Source: Exiguobacterium aurantiacum
Lineage (GTDB): Bacteria; Bacillota; Bacilli; Exiguobacteriales; Exiguobacteriaceae
NCBI RefSeq assembly: GCF_024362205.1
Contig: NZ_CP101462.1
Coordinates: 1,268,501-1,332,500, forward strand
Length of the DNA stretch: 64,000 nucleotides
Reading direction: 5' to 3'
This document shows, piece after piece, positions 26,834 to 35,686 of the stretch (positions are counted from its first letter, which is position 1; every line of letters begins with the position of its first letter). Position numbers and translations under genes: made by a program. Below the pieces are notes generated by a model. The model ran no database searches. It saw only the letters and a list, made by a program, of their open reading frames with translations, and was not told the DNA's origin.

Positions 26834-27552
26834 TACAAGTAAATGATTTATACAAACAATTTGGCGACCTCGAGGTCCTCAAAGGCATTACGACATCGAT
26901 TGAGAAAGGGGAAGTCGTCGCCGTCATCGGTCCCTCAGGTTCCGGGAAATCGACGTTCCTCCGTTGCTTGAACATGCTCGAGGTGCCGACAAGCGGGACG
27001 GTCAGCGTCGACGGCTATGAGTTGACGAAGAAAGGCGCCAACGTCTCGAAAGCACGGCAAAATATCGGGATGGTGTTCCAACAGTTCAATTTGTTCCCGC
27101 ATATGAACGTGCTCGACAACTTGACGTACGCGCCGATCAATGTGTTGAAAGTGAGCAAGGCCGAAGCGGTCGAACGGGCGAAGAAACTGCTAGAGCGCGT
27201 CGGATTGTCTGAGAAGATTGACGCGTACCCGAGCCAACTGTCGGGCGGACAAAAGCAACGTGTCGCCATCGCCCGGGCGCTCGCCATGGAGCCGAACGTC
27301 ATGTTGTTCGATGAGCCGACATCGGCGCTCGACCCAGAGATGGTCAACGAAGTGCTCGACGTCATGAAAGGACTCGCCGATTCAGGGATGACGATGGTCG
27401 TCGTCACGCACGAGATGGGCTTTGCCCGCGAAGTGGCGGATCGCGTCCTCTTCCTCGACGAAGGTATCTTGATGGAGGAAGGCAAACCGGCCGACCTGCT
27501 CCTCAATCCGCAGACCGACCGCGCGAAACGATTCTTAGAGAAAGTCTTGTAA
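26830..27552 (+). CDS. artR: Amino-acid ABC transporter ATP-binding protein
   Basis: The 240-residue ATPase has Walker [14 protein letters not shown]-loop [15 protein letters not shown], signature [15 protein letters not shown], Walker [15 protein letters not shown] and H-loop [13 protein letters not shown], all intact. It powers ArtPQ uptake. Confidence 0.94.
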   Translation: MIQVNDLYKQFGDLEVLKGITTSIEKGEVVAVIGPSGSGKSTFLRCLNMLEVPTSGTVSVDGYELTKKGANVSKARQNIGMVFQQFNLFPHMNVLDNLTYAPINVLKVSKAEAVERAKKLLERVGLSEKIDAYPSQLSGGQKQRVAIARALAMEPNVMLFDEPTSALDPEMVNEVLDVMKGLADSGMTMVVVTHEMGFAREVADRVLFLDEGILMEEGKPADLLLNPQTDRAKRFLEKVL

Positions 27553-27591
27553 CTGAAACGTTCCATCTGATATCAGAAAGGGAGGATTTCG

Positions 27592-28266
27592 ATGAAGATC
27601 ACATACTATGGCCATGCGACTGTACACCTCGATCTCGACGGGACGTCTGTCTTAATCGATCCGTTTTTGACGAGCAATCCGCATACGGACGTCGACCCGG
27701 CGACCGTCAAGGCAGATTATCTGTTGCTCACCCACGCTCATTTTGACCATATCGAAGACGTGGAGCTGATTGCGAAACAGACGGGTGCGACGATTGTCGC
27801 GACGCACGAACTGGCGACATATTATGAGAAGAAAGGTTATTCGGTCCACGGTATGAACATCGGAGGCGGTCATCCGTTTCCGTTCGGTCGCGTCACGATG
27901 ACGCAGGCGTTCCATAGCTCGAGCCTTGACATGGGTGATGTGCCCGTCTATATGGGCATGCCGGGAGGCTTTATCATCGAAGCGGATGCACTCACGTTGT
28001 ACCACGCCGGAGACACGGCGTTGTTCTCCGATATGAAACTGTACGGGGAACGCTTCGATATCGACGTCGCCTTCCTCCCGATTGGAGACAACTTCACGAT
28101 GGGACCGGTCGATGCGCTCGATGCCGCACACTGGCTTCAAGCGAAACGGGTCGTCCCGATCCACTTCGACACGTTCCCACCGATCAAACAAGACGCTCGG
28201 GCGTTCTGCGATCAATTGCACCAACGTGGTCTCTTGATCGAGCCGAACACGACGATCGAGATTTGA
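27592..28266 (+). CDS. Metal-dependent hydrolase of the UPF0173 family (YtkL-like)
   Basis: The 224-residue metallo-beta-lactamase-fold protein has the metal motif [27 protein letters not shown] and [15 protein letters not shown]. Sequence features match B. subtilis YtkL; the substrate is unknown. Ribosome site AAAGGGAGG. Its stop overlaps the next start (TTGATG), suggesting translational coupling with the HD-domain gene. Confidence 0.88.
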   Translation: MKITYYGHATVHLDLDGTSVLIDPFLTSNPHTDVDPATVKADYLLLTHAHFDHIEDVELIAKQTGATIVATHELATYYEKKGYSVHGMNIGGGHPFPFGRVTMTQAFHSSSLDMGDVPVYMGMPGGFIIEADALTLYHAGDTALFSDMKLYGERFDIDVAFLPIGDNFTMGPVDALDAAHWLQAKRVVPIHFDTFPPIKQDARAFCDQLHQRGLLIEPNTTIEI

Positions 28267-28853
28267 TGACGCATCCAGCGGTACTCGAGACCGAACGGTA
28301 CGTGGCGACGCTACATGCCGGAGACCATACCGGTCATGACATGGCCCACCTTGAACGGGTACGCCGCTTGGCGATTCATCTCGCGGAAGGGGAAGCGGTC
28401 GACGGTCTCGTCTTGACGCTCGCGGCGCTCTTGCACGACGTCGAGGATGAGAAGCTCGGTCGCGAGGCAGGGCTCGTCGCGCGTCACCTGGACACGTTAG
28501 CGCTCGATCCGGATCGACGGGAGCACGTCCTGACGATCATCGGCGAGACATCATTCTCGAAGCAAACAGATCCGTCGACACGGGAGAGTGCCATCCTGCA
28601 AGATGCGGACCGGCTCGACGCGATCGGGGCGATCGGCATCGCTCGGACGTTCCAATTTGCGGGTTCGCGAGGCAGTTCCCTCTATGGAGAGCATGATCCA
28701 ACGAGCGCGGTCGCTCATTTCGACGCCAAACTGTTTCGGCTCGCGAATCAGATGCATACGGAACGGGCACGCCAAATCGCCCGGGAACGCCACGCCTTTA
28801 TGGTCACATTTTTGGACCGATTCGAAGCGGAATGGACGGGGCAAGACATATGA
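28266..28853 (+). CDS. HD-domain phosphohydrolase
   Basis: The 195-residue protein has the HD-domain metal ligands: His in HDMAHLERVRRLA, the HD pair in AALLHDVEDEKLG and the final Asp in AILQDADRLDAIGAIGI. Related proteins (YpgQ, YedJ class) hydrolyse nucleotide pyrophosphates, but this cannot be assigned here. The start ATG 28266 sits on the stop codon of the UPF0173 gene and has no good ribosome site of its own. Confidence 0.85.
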   Translation: MTHPAVLETERYVATLHAGDHTGHDMAHLERVRRLAIHLAEGEAVDGLVLTLAALLHDVEDEKLGREAGLVARHLDTLALDPDRREHVLTIIGETSFSKQTDPSTRESAILQDADRLDAIGAIGIARTFQFAGSRGSSLYGEHDPTSAVAHFDAKLFRLANQMHTERARQIARERHAFMVTFLDRFEAEWTGQDI

Positions 28854-28883
28854 AACGGCCGAGGAATCCCTCGGCCGTTTTTT
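28854..28883 (+). terminator. Terminator after the HD-domain gene
   Basis: A perfect 11-bp stem AACGGCCGAGG / CCTCGGCCGTT with an AATC loop runs into six T. Confidence 0.92.
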
Positions 28884-28884
28884 G

Positions 28885-29649
28885 TTAGAACGGATGTTTA
28901 TTGAGCCAATGGCCACCGTCGAGCGAGATACATTCTCCGTTCAAGTAGCGCATCTCGTCCGATGCCATCCAAAAGGCGAGGTCGGCAATCTCTTCCGGTG
29001 TCCCGAACCGTCCGAGCGGCACGTTGCGACGGATCCGTTCGACCTCTTTGACGTGGACGGCGAGTTTGTCGGCACCACCGGTCCGCTCGATCGGGCCAGG
29101 GCTGATCGCGTTGACGCGCGCCCCGAACTGATACCCCCATTCGACGGCGAGCGTTCGCGTCAAATTGAGTACGCCGGCTTTGGCGGCCGCGCTCGGTGCG
29201 ACACCGGCGCCCGCTTGCCAGGCGTAGGAGGCGACCATATTGATGATGGAGCCGTCCCGCAACTGCTCCCGTTCCCAATGCTTGCCGAGGACGTGCGTGC
29301 AATTGAACGTCCCGTTCAAGACGATATCGATGACGCTCGTCCAACCGTTCGGCGTCAAGTCGAGCGTCGGACAGACGAAGTTGCCGGCCGCATTGTTGAC
29401 GAGCGCATGCACCGGACCTAACCGTTCGCTGATTTGGTCGAGTGCTTGCGTGCACGCCTCATAGTCACGTACATCGTGTTGAACGGCGATGGCTGCTCCG
29501 GCCCCGATAGCCTCGAGCTCACCCATCGCTTCTTGTAACCGCTCCTCGTTCCGGCCGCTGATGGCGACGTTCCATCCCTCCGTCTTGAATTTTAAGGCCA
29601 TCGCTTTGCCCATCCCCGATGAGCCGCCTGTGATCCAAATCGTTTTCAT
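28885..29649 (-). CDS. fadH: SDR oxidoreductase, 2,4-dienoyl-CoA reductase type
   Basis: The 254-residue short-chain dehydrogenase has the cofactor motif ITGGSSGMGKAMA, NNAAGNF, a catalytic Ser region NMVASYAWQAG and AAAKAGVLNLTRTLA with the family lysine, and the segment RVNAISPGPIERTGGADKL that is typical of 2,4-dienoyl-CoA reductases of Bacillus (FadH/YkuF). The catalytic Tyr position reads Ser/Ala in APSAAAKAG, as in that subgroup. It would act in breakdown of unsaturated fatty acids. A TetR-type palindrome lies just upstream. Confidence 0.82.
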   Translation of the reverse strand: MKTIWITGGSSGMGKAMALKFKTEGWNVAISGRNEERLQEAMGELEAIGAGAAIAVQHDVRDYEACTQALDQISERLGPVHALVNNAAGNFVCPTLDLTPNGWTSVIDIVLNGTFNCTHVLGKHWEREQLRDGSIINMVASYAWQAGAGVAPSAAAKAGVLNLTRTLAVEWGYQFGARVNAISPGPIERTGGADKLAVHVKEVERIRRNVPLGRFGTPEEIADLAFWMASDEMRYLNGECISLDGGHWLNKHPF

Positions 29650-29664
29650 ACAAATCCCCCTTTA

Positions 29665-29684
29665 AAATGAATGGTCGTTCATTT
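29665..29684 (-). promoter_or_regulatory. TetR/FadR-type operator palindrome before fadH
   Basis: AAATGAATGGTCGTTCATTT has perfect 7-bp arms around 6 bp and lies 16 bp upstream of the fadH start. Similar ATGAA-N-TTCAT palindromes bind TetR-family repressors of fatty acid breakdown such as FadR. The link is inferred from the target gene. Confidence 0.6.
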
Positions 29685-29716
29685 AGGTATTCGCTGACCT
29701 GCATCGGGATTCCTGC

Positions 29717-29746
29717 AAAAAAATGACGGCCGCGGGGGCCGTCATT
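29717..29746 (-). terminator. Terminator of the glucosaminidase gene
   Basis: On the minus strand AATGACGGCC pairs with GGCCGTCATT and runs into a T-tract. The stop codon of the gene lies within the first arm. Confidence 0.88.
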
Positions 29747-30812
29747 TGAGCTGTTCTAAATAAGTCAATCCAAGTTCGCGGTCGATGCGATACATCGTCC
29801 CGGCGACTTTCTCGCCCCAATATGGGTCCGAGGCGTAAAAGACGTTGACACCTTCTTGTTTATTGCCAGGAAACGGACCACGGTCGTAATCGCCGGTCAC
29901 GTATTTTTCAGCGAATAGTCGAGCGGCCGCATCGATGCTCGCCTCGACGGATCGATAAGAGGCCGCATTACCGCTCGGGTCGTTGTCGGTCGCTTGGAAG
30001 CCGAACAAGTTATTCTTTTCCCTGGCGATGGCAGACGTTCCGAACCCCGATTCGTGCCCGGCGACGGCCATGAGGAACAAGGCGTTGATGCCAAATTCGG
30101 CCTCGGCGTCCTTGAAGGCATCGCCTTTCCCGGCGAGCGGGCTGTCATCGAGTGAGCCGAGGAATGCGTCGAGCTCGCGAGCCGAATACGGTGCCTTCGA
30201 AGCGATTGAAGCGAATTGATACGGCGAATCGAACACATCGCGCACATTCTCCGTATATATTCGGTCTGACGACTCGTCCGGTGCCGGTCCGACGAGAAAC
30301 GTCCCGGCCAAATTTCCATTCGCCTCGACGGTATGGAACACTTGGCCGTCCCGCATCTGGTAGAAGCCTCGACGCTCAACGACGGCGTCTGGGTAAAGCG
30401 TCATGTCGGCGGGCTTCACGTAGACATCGGCCCCGGAGATAGTCACCAACAAATGCTTGTCGCCCGTCTGCATGAGTCGGAGACGGGTTCCACCGGCGAC
30501 ATAGGACTGTCGTTTCTTAAACTCGGCGTCCTGGTATAGGTTGGTGATTCGGTCGGTCGGGGTGACCGCGATTCCAGTACCCGTGAAATCGATGACGTCC
30601 CCTGACGCATCGAGTAGGGCGCGGTTGCCCCCGCGTGCCATGTAGGCGCGTGCCTCATCGAGCGACTCAAACGCCCGGGTCGAAACGTCCCCCTCCTCAT
30701 AGGTCTGAACGGTATACGACCCGCTCGGACGATCTTGGAGCCAAAGGAAGCCGACGATGGCGAGGGCGAGGATGAGCAGCGTGGGAACCACGCCGCGTTT
30801 CTTTCTTTTCAA
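29742..30812 (-). CDS. Membrane-anchored endo-beta-N-acetylglucosaminidase-domain protein
   Basis: The 356-residue protein has a basic N-terminus (KRKKRGVV), one membrane anchor (about residues 8-24, TLLILALAIVGFLWL), a region of about 180 residues of unknown role, and a C-terminal glucosaminidase domain with the probable catalytic Glu in FLMAVAGHESGFGTSA and NNLFGFQATDNDP. It likely cuts peptidoglycan glycan strands outside the membrane. I choose TTG 30812, which has GGAAG upstream; in-frame codons before it lack a ribosome site. Confidence 0.85.
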   Translation of the reverse strand: MKRKKRGVVPTLLILALAIVGFLWLQDRPSGSYTVQTYEEGDVSTRAFESLDEARAYMARGGNRALLDASGDVIDFTGTGIAVTPTDRITNLYQDAEFKKRQSYVAGGTRLRLMQTGDKHLLVTISGADVYVKPADMTLYPDAVVERRGFYQMRDGQVFHTVEANGNLAGTFLVGPAPDESSDRIYTENVRDVFDSPYQFASIASKAPYSARELDAFLGSLDDSPLAGKGDAFKDAEAEFGINALFLMAVAGHESGFGTSAIAREKNNLFGFQATDNDPSGNAASYRSVEASIDAAARLFAEKYVTGDYDRGPFPGNKQEGVNVFYASDPYWGEKVAGTMYRIDRELGLTYLEQLK

Positions 30813-30888
30813 TACGATCACTTCCAAACATATGGATTGCCAAACGGAAGAAACTAGTGAACAATTTTGTGAGAGAGGAGGAGATAAT

Positions 30889-31878
30889 ATGAAAATCGGA
30901 TCACGTACGCTCAAGACGGCGGCAGCAGCCGGGATTGCCATGCTCATCTCGGAGACGATCCATCTCGATTACTACGTCTTCGCAGCCATCATCGCTATCC
31001 TCAGTATTCAGGAGACGCGGAAAAAGTCGTTTCGGGCCTCCTATGAACGGGTCATGGCCAGCTTGATCGCCATCGGCATGGGTGCGTTGATGTTCACCTT
31101 GCTCGGCTATTCGCCAGCGACGCTCACACTTTATTTTGTCATGTTCATCCCGCTCGTTCAACAGCTCAAACTGCAAGACGGCATGATCACGAGTGTCGTC
31201 ATCTTGACCCATCTGTATACGGAAGGACGGTTCTCGCTCGATTTGTTCGTGAACGAACTGTTACTGATCGCCATCGGGGTCGGGGTCGGGCTCATCGTCA
31301 ATATGTATATGCCGACGCTCGATAAAGAGATCGAACGCATCAAGGACAATATCGATCGGGCCCTCGCCGTCCATTTTTATGATGTGGCCGCCTGTGTCGA
31401 GACGGGCGTCTATAACGACCATTCGATGATGCTCTTGAAGACACGGGATTATTTGAAGCAAGGGAAAGATCTTGCGCTTCGCCGGATGGGAAATTCGATC
31501 GGCAAGCGGAACGAGGACATGGATTATTTGTACTTCCGGATGCGGGAGCGGCAATATGATATCTTGAAACGCATCGCCGAGAACTCGCGGGAGATCACGC
31601 TCGTCGTCAATGAGGCCAAACCGGTCGCGACGTTCCTTCGACTCGTCGGTGACAACGTCAACCAGCAAGCCGACGCCTCGACGTACCTGCGGGAGCTCGA
31701 GGAGACGATCGAGCACTATCGAAAAAACGTACCCCTCCCCACGTCACGTGAGGAATTTGAGGTACGTTCATCGCTGCTCAATATCTTGTCTGATGTGAAG
31801 AGCTACTTGATTTTGAAAGAGCGCTATATTCTGTTGTTACAGGAACATGGCCATCCCCGACAAAAACGTGCTCAATAA
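30889..31878 (+). CDS. yqjA: Aromatic acid exporter family membrane protein (YqjA-like)
   Basis: The 329-residue protein has an N-terminal membrane domain with five hydrophobic segments (residues about 10-135, including YYVFAAIIAILSIQETRKKS) and a C-terminal soluble helical domain. This is the ArAE_1/DUF939 architecture of B. subtilis YqjA. Transport substrate is not known. Start ATG 30889 follows GAGGAGG. Its 3' end overlaps, antisense, the Prli42-like gene by 42 nt. Confidence 0.87.
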   Translation: MKIGSRTLKTAAAAGIAMLISETIHLDYYVFAAIIAILSIQETRKKSFRASYERVMASLIAIGMGALMFTLLGYSPATLTLYFVMFIPLVQQLKLQDGMITSVVILTHLYTEGRFSLDLFVNELLLIAIGVGVGLIVNMYMPTLDKEIERIKDNIDRALAVHFYDVAACVETGVYNDHSMMLLKTRDYLKQGKDLALRRMGNSIGKRNEDMDYLYFRMRERQYDILKRIAENSREITLVVNEAKPVATFLRLVGDNVNQQADASTYLRELEETIEHYRKNVPLPTSREEFEVRSSLLNILSDVKSYLILKERYILLLQEHGHPRQKRAQ

Positions 31879-31947
31879 AAAGATGGACACGATGACGACG
31901 ACTCCGATTTGAATGATGCGTTGCCGCTTTTTCTGTTTATTACTCAT
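31837..31947 (-). CDS. Prli42-like membrane miniprotein
   Basis: A 36-residue protein MSNKQKKRQRIIQIGVVV (start) with a basic N-terminus, a single membrane helix and the end FLSGMAMFL. This layout matches Prli42, the Listeria miniprotein that ties the stressosome to the membrane. The start has an excellent GGAGGA 6 nt upstream. The 3' part lies antisense to the end of yqjA. The identity rests on pattern and my memory of the family; no search was run. Confidence 0.72.
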   Translation of the reverse strand: MSNKQKKRQRIIQIGVVVIVSIFLLSTFLSGMAMFL

Positions 31948-31994
31948 GACGTTCCTCCAAATGTGTTTGTCCTCATTGTACAGAATGGAAAAGG

Positions 31995-32024
31995 TTCGTG
32001 CAAATGGCACGAGTTTGTTATAAT
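31995..32024 (+). promoter_or_regulatory. Sigma-A promoter of the tripeptidase gene
   Basis: TTCGTG (31995-32000) and a perfect TATAAT (32019-32024) are 18 bp apart, 34 bp before the start codon. Confidence 0.7.
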
Positions 32025-32057
32025 AACCTAGAAATGTTTGGATGGAGGGATGTTTTC

Positions 32058-33188
32058 ATGGTAAACGAGAAACGAGTGCTTGACACATTTTTACAACTGG
32101 TCGGGATCGACTCAGAGACGAAAGAAGAAGCAGTCATCTGTGAGCATTTGAAGGCGGTCTTCACAGAGCTCGGATGTGACGTCTATGAGGACGACGCATC
32201 GACGAAAACGGCTCATTCAGGTAACAACCTCATCATCACGCTACCGGCGACGAAACAAGGCGTCGATCCGATTTATTTCACGGCGCACATGGACACGGTC
32301 ACCCCAGGTAAGGGCATCAAGACGAGCATTCAAGACGGCTACGTCGTGACGGACGGGACGACCATCCTCGGCGCTGATGATAAAACCGGTTTGACGGCGA
32401 TGATCGAGCTTGTCCGTGTCTTGACGGAACAAGCGATCCCGCACGGACAAATCCAGTTCGTCATCACGGTCGGGGAAGAATCAGGTCTCGTCGGGGCGAA
32501 AGTGCTCGATTTGTCGAAAATCGATGCGAAGTTCGGTTTCGCGCTCGACTCGGACGGCCCGGTCGGCGACATCATCGTCGCAGCCCCGACCCAGGCGAAA
32601 GTGAACGCTAGAATTTACGGTAAGACGGCGCACGCCGGTGTCGCTCCTGAGAAAGGGGTTTCGGCGATTCAAATCGCGGCGAAGGCGATCGCGAAGATGC
32701 AGCTCGGCCGAATCGATGACGAGACGACGGCGAACATCGGACGGTTCGAAGGCGGTCGTGCCACGAACATCGTCTGTGATTACGTCGAGGTGCTCGCCGA
32801 AGCGCGGTCGCTCATCCACGAAAAAATGGAAGCCCAAGCCGAGTCGATGAAACAAGCGTATATCGAGGCGGCAGCCACACACGGTGGCCGAGCTGAGGTC
32901 GACATCGACATCATGTACCCAGGCTTCAAGTTCGAGGAAGGGGACGAAGTCGTCGAGGTCGCGAAAGCGGCGGCAGCGGCGATCGGACGCCCGACACGCA
33001 TCTTACATTCTGGCGGCGGTTCAGACGCGAACGTCATCGCTGGCGGCGGAATTCCGACCGTCAACCTCGCTGTCGGTTATGAAGAGATTCATACGACGAA
33101 CGAGCGCATGCCACTCGTCGAGCTATACAAGTTGGTTGAATATGTCGTTCAAATTGTCGAGCACGTCGCGACACCGAAAACGAAATGA
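32058..33188 (+). CDS. yqjE: PepT-like M20 tripeptidase (YqjE)
   Basis: The 376-residue zinc peptidase has metal ligands in YFTAHMDTVTPG, the bridging Asp in LGADDKTGLTAM, the catalytic Glu in TVGEESGLVGAK, a dimerisation domain in the middle and HSGGGSDANVIAGGG near the end. It should cleave small peptides in the cytoplasm. ATG 32058 follows GGAGGG. Position downstream of yqjA agrees with B. subtilis. Confidence 0.9.
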   Translation: MVNEKRVLDTFLQLVGIDSETKEEAVICEHLKAVFTELGCDVYEDDASTKTAHSGNNLIITLPATKQGVDPIYFTAHMDTVTPGKGIKTSIQDGYVVTDGTTILGADDKTGLTAMIELVRVLTEQAIPHGQIQFVITVGEESGLVGAKVLDLSKIDAKFGFALDSDGPVGDIIVAAPTQAKVNARIYGKTAHAGVAPEKGVSAIQIAAKAIAKMQLGRIDDETTANIGRFEGGRATNIVCDYVEVLAEARSLIHEKMEAQAESMKQAYIEAAATHGGRAEVDIDIMYPGFKFEEGDEVVEVAKAAAAAIGRPTRILHSGGGSDANVIAGGGIPTVNLAVGYEEIHTTNERMPLVELYKLVEYVVQIVEHVATPKTK

Positions 33189-33214
33189 AAAAGAGCCGAC
33201 GTGATGTCGGCTCT
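33187..33214 (-). terminator. Terminator of the 57-residue gene
   Basis: On the minus strand AGAGCCGAC pairs with GTCGGCTCT and runs into TTTTT. It also overlaps the end of yqjE, where it may work poorly for lack of T residues on that side. Confidence 0.8.
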
Positions 33215-33232
33215 TCCTATGTGTTCGAGTGA

Positions 33233-33406
33233 TTATGCGGCGAACTCCAACGATTCCAAAACGAGTTCGTCTGAACAGTGAAGTTCCATCGCTATGTCGT
33301 GAATGTGGATTGAGGTGCCTGATTCTTGTTGGTGTTTGCGATTCATTGAAGTCGCCCGTTCCCGGATCTGTTGATAGATCGAGTCGGAATGTTCAACTTT
33401 CTTCAT
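33233..33406 (-). CDS. Small hypothetical protein with a sigma-factor-like helix pair
   Basis: A 57-residue protein starting MKKVEHSDSIYQQIRERA, ending IHDIAMELHCSDELVLESLE. The C-terminal part resembles the sigma-70 region 3 pattern (ala-glu-glu-leu-gly-val-ser-glu-glu-glu-val). There is no region 2 or 4. AAAGGA lies upstream, somewhat far from ATG; a terminator follows, and an extended -10 (TGCTATACT on the minus strand) lies before it. I do not recognise a named family. Confidence 0.6.
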   Translation of the reverse strand: MKKVEHSDSIYQQIRERATSMNRKHQQESGTSIHIHDIAMELHCSDELVLESLEFAA

Positions 33407-33481
33407 CACGGATCACATCCTTTATCAACGATTGCCTACAGTATAGCATGGAATGGACGACAAGAAAGGACATTATCATTT

Positions 33482-34387
33482 ATGAAGTTACAATTTTTAG
33501 GAACTGGCTCTGGTATGCCCTCGAAACAACGGAACGTCTCCGGGTTGGCAGTCACGCTTGCGAAACAGACGTGGCTCATCGATTGTGGCGAGGCGACGCA
33601 GCACCAGATGCTGCATACGAAAGTAAAACCGCGCAAAGTCTCCGCCGTTTGGGTGACACACCTTCACGGCGATCACGTCTTCGGTCTGCCCGGGTTCTTG
33701 TCGACGCGTTCAGCGCTCGACGGGTCGAGCCCGCTCACGCTTTACGGACCGAAAGGCATCAAGAAATGGCTCGAGTTGACGATGAAAGTGACGGGTTCTT
33801 ATCTCGGCTATGACTTGACGATTGTCGAGTACGAGGACGGCGATACGTTCGAACAGGACGGTCACCTCGTCATCGTCAAACGACTCGACCATCGCTTCCC
33901 GTCGTACGGATTCCGTATTGAAGCGCCGGAACGACCGGGCGCATTGCTCGTCGACAAAGTGAAGGCGCTCGGCATCCCGAGCGGACCGATTTATCGGACG
34001 ATCAAGCAGTCTGACACGTTCGAGTTTGAAGGGAAAACCTACGCCTCTAAAGAATACGTCACTGACGCGGTCCCAGGACCGGTCGTGGCGATTCTAGGGG
34101 ATACGGTCCCATGTCCAAACGCCGCTGTCCTTGCTGAAGGAGTCGATGTGCTCGTCCACGAAGCGACGTTCATGCACGGAGAGGCAAAGCTGGCCCGTCA
34201 ATACGGTCACTCGACGACGGTCGAGGCGGCGACGCTCGCGAAGACGGTTCAAGCTGGACGCTTGATCGTCACCCATATCTCGGCCCGCTATCAAGGGCGG
34301 GAAGATGAATTTTTAGACGAAGTCCGGTCCGTGTTCCAAAATAGCTTAGTCGCCAATGACTTCTTCGAGTATACAGTGGGGGATTAA
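33482..34387 (+). CDS. rnz: Ribonuclease Z
   Basis: RNase Z trims the 3' end of tRNA precursors lacking CCA. The 301-residue protein starts MKLQFLGTGSGMPSKQRNVS, with the zinc motif VWVTHLHGDHVFGLPGFLST, the exosite arm region near 150-200 and the C-terminal LAEGVDVLVHEATF and HITH-like IVTHISARYQGRE. Start ATG 33482 follows AAAGGA at a long spacing. Divergent from the small gene before it; the next gene starts 1 bp after its stop. Confidence 0.93.
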   Translation: MKLQFLGTGSGMPSKQRNVSGLAVTLAKQTWLIDCGEATQHQMLHTKVKPRKVSAVWVTHLHGDHVFGLPGFLSTRSALDGSSPLTLYGPKGIKKWLELTMKVTGSYLGYDLTIVEYEDGDTFEQDGHLVIVKRLDHRFPSYGFRIEAPERPGALLVDKVKALGIPSGPIYRTIKQSDTFEFEGKTYASKEYVTDAVPGPVVAILGDTVPCPNAAVLAEGVDVLVHEATFMHGEAKLARQYGHSTTVEAATLAKTVQAGRLIVTHISARYQGREDEFLDEVRSVFQNSLVANDFFEYTVGD

Positions 34388-34388
34388 C

Positions 34389-35279
34389 GTGACAGTACAA
34401 CTATATGTATGGCTTGGTTTTTTTGTCATCAGTACGTTGCTAGGTTTACGCTTGAATCAACTGAAAGAACCTGAACCGAACTTTTTCTTTAAATTTTTAT
34501 TTTTCTCTTTGCTCGGGATCGTCTCGTTTCCGATTGGCGGGTTCCATATCCCGATTGGTTTTCTCATGTCATTCTTATTTTTTCCGAAGCGGAACAGTCG
34601 CTACAAATGGTACGGCGCGCTCGTCGGTTTCTTTTTCTTCATCGTGCTCTTATTCGTCCCGTTGTTTGATCAATCTGAGTTTCGGGCCGAGTCGCAACAA
34701 ATCGGGGCGGTGTCGATTCAAGACGATACATTTGACCGGATGACGGACAATATCTTGCGCCGCATCAATAGCGATTCGATTAAGCTCGACCGGAGCAAGA
34801 TGGTGTTCACCGAGGACGGTGACCTCCGCTCGCTCGAGTATCTGCTCATGGTCGAGCGCTCGAACTCGTTTCAACAGATTCGAATCAACTATAATGAGTC
34901 CGGCGAGTTGTCGTATCGTCAAGTCGACGAACTGAACTCGGATTCCGGAAGTGCGTTTTTCGAGAAGCTCGTCGACTTTGAACATATGCTCGATGCCGTG
35001 CGCGACACCCCTTGGTCTGAATTCGCGGACCGAGTCGATGCACCGCTTCTCCAGTTCTCATTTGACGGGCTGTACGACATGTATACGTTCGAGAACGAGT
35101 CGATGCTCATGATCAATCGTGACCGCCGACTCGTCAAATTCTGGTTGCAACGGGAACCCGTGCTTGCGAACAGTATCCAATTGTCGGGGCTTACCCGAGA
35201 AGGCCGAACGACTGGTGAAAAATATACGATCCTATACAATTATTCTATCCATCAACGAGAGGATTTGACCGATCAATGA
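34389..35279 (+). CDS. Membrane protein of unknown function
   Basis: I do not recognise this 296-residue protein. The first 100 residues hold about four hydrophobic segments (QLYVWLGFFVISTLLGL, FKFLFFSLLGIVSFPIGGF, IPIGFLMSFLFF, WYGALVGFFFFIVLLF); the remaining 190 residues are soluble, charged and probably extracellular. GTG 34389 follows GGGGGATTAAC right after the rnz stop. Its end overlaps the DUF4430 lipoprotein gene by 4 nt, so it may belong to the ECF operon. Confidence 0.7.
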   Translation: MTVQLYVWLGFFVISTLLGLRLNQLKEPEPNFFFKFLFFSLLGIVSFPIGGFHIPIGFLMSFLFFPKRNSRYKWYGALVGFFFFIVLLFVPLFDQSEFRAESQQIGAVSIQDDTFDRMTDNILRRINSDSIKLDRSKMVFTEDGDLRSLEYLLMVERSNSFQQIRINYNESGELSYRQVDELNSDSGSAFFEKLVDFEHMLDAVRDTPWSEFADRVDAPLLQFSFDGLYDMYTFENESMLMINRDRRLVKFWLQREPVLANSIQLSGLTREGRTTGEKYTILYNYSIHQREDLTDQ

Positions 35280-35686
35280 AAAAACTGCTCCTGATGAGTT
35301 TACTCGTCCCACTGTTGACCGCTTGCGGCGGGGAAGAACCGTCGAACGAAAATGCGACCTGTGACGTCGAACCAACGATTTCCGTTTATGACGCTTCGAC
35401 CGAAGAGACGTTGTTCCATGAGAAGAGCGTTTGTTTAGAGGACGGGGCGACGGTGCTAGATGCGCTCGAAGCGACCGAACTCGACATCGAATCGGTCGGC
35501 AGCGGGGAGATGACCTATGTGACGGCGATCGACGGCATCCAAGAGAAGTCGGCTGGTCAATCGTCGGGCTGGGTCTACGCCTTTAACGGTAGTCCGGGTG
35601 ATGAAGGCGCCGGAGCCAAACAAGTCGAATCGACCGATATCATTCAATGGCGTTTTGAAGAAGATGCGATTTCTTTCTTCGAATGA
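35276..35686 (+). CDS. DUF4430 lipoprotein
   Basis: The 136-residue protein has a lipoprotein signal (LLVPLLTACGG, Cys about residue 17) and a DUF4430 domain with DGATVLDALEATELDI and SSGWVYAFNG; this domain is related to the C-terminal domain of vertebrate cobalamin carriers. It would sit outside the membrane and may help bind the substrate of the ECF transporter encoded downstream. The gene overlaps its neighbours on both sides (4 and 23 nt). Confidence 0.82.
   Translation: MKKLLLMSLLVPLLTACGGEEPSNENATCDVEPTISVYDASTEETLFHEKSVCLEDGATVLDALEATELDIESVGSGEMTYVTAIDGIQEKSAGQSSGWVYAFNGSPGDEGAGAKQVESTDIIQWRFEEDAISFFE

Noticed and set aside
28588-29421. 277-codon plus-strand open frame over the HD gene end and fadH
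   Set aside because: It crosses a perfect terminator and lies antisense to fadH; no start signal.
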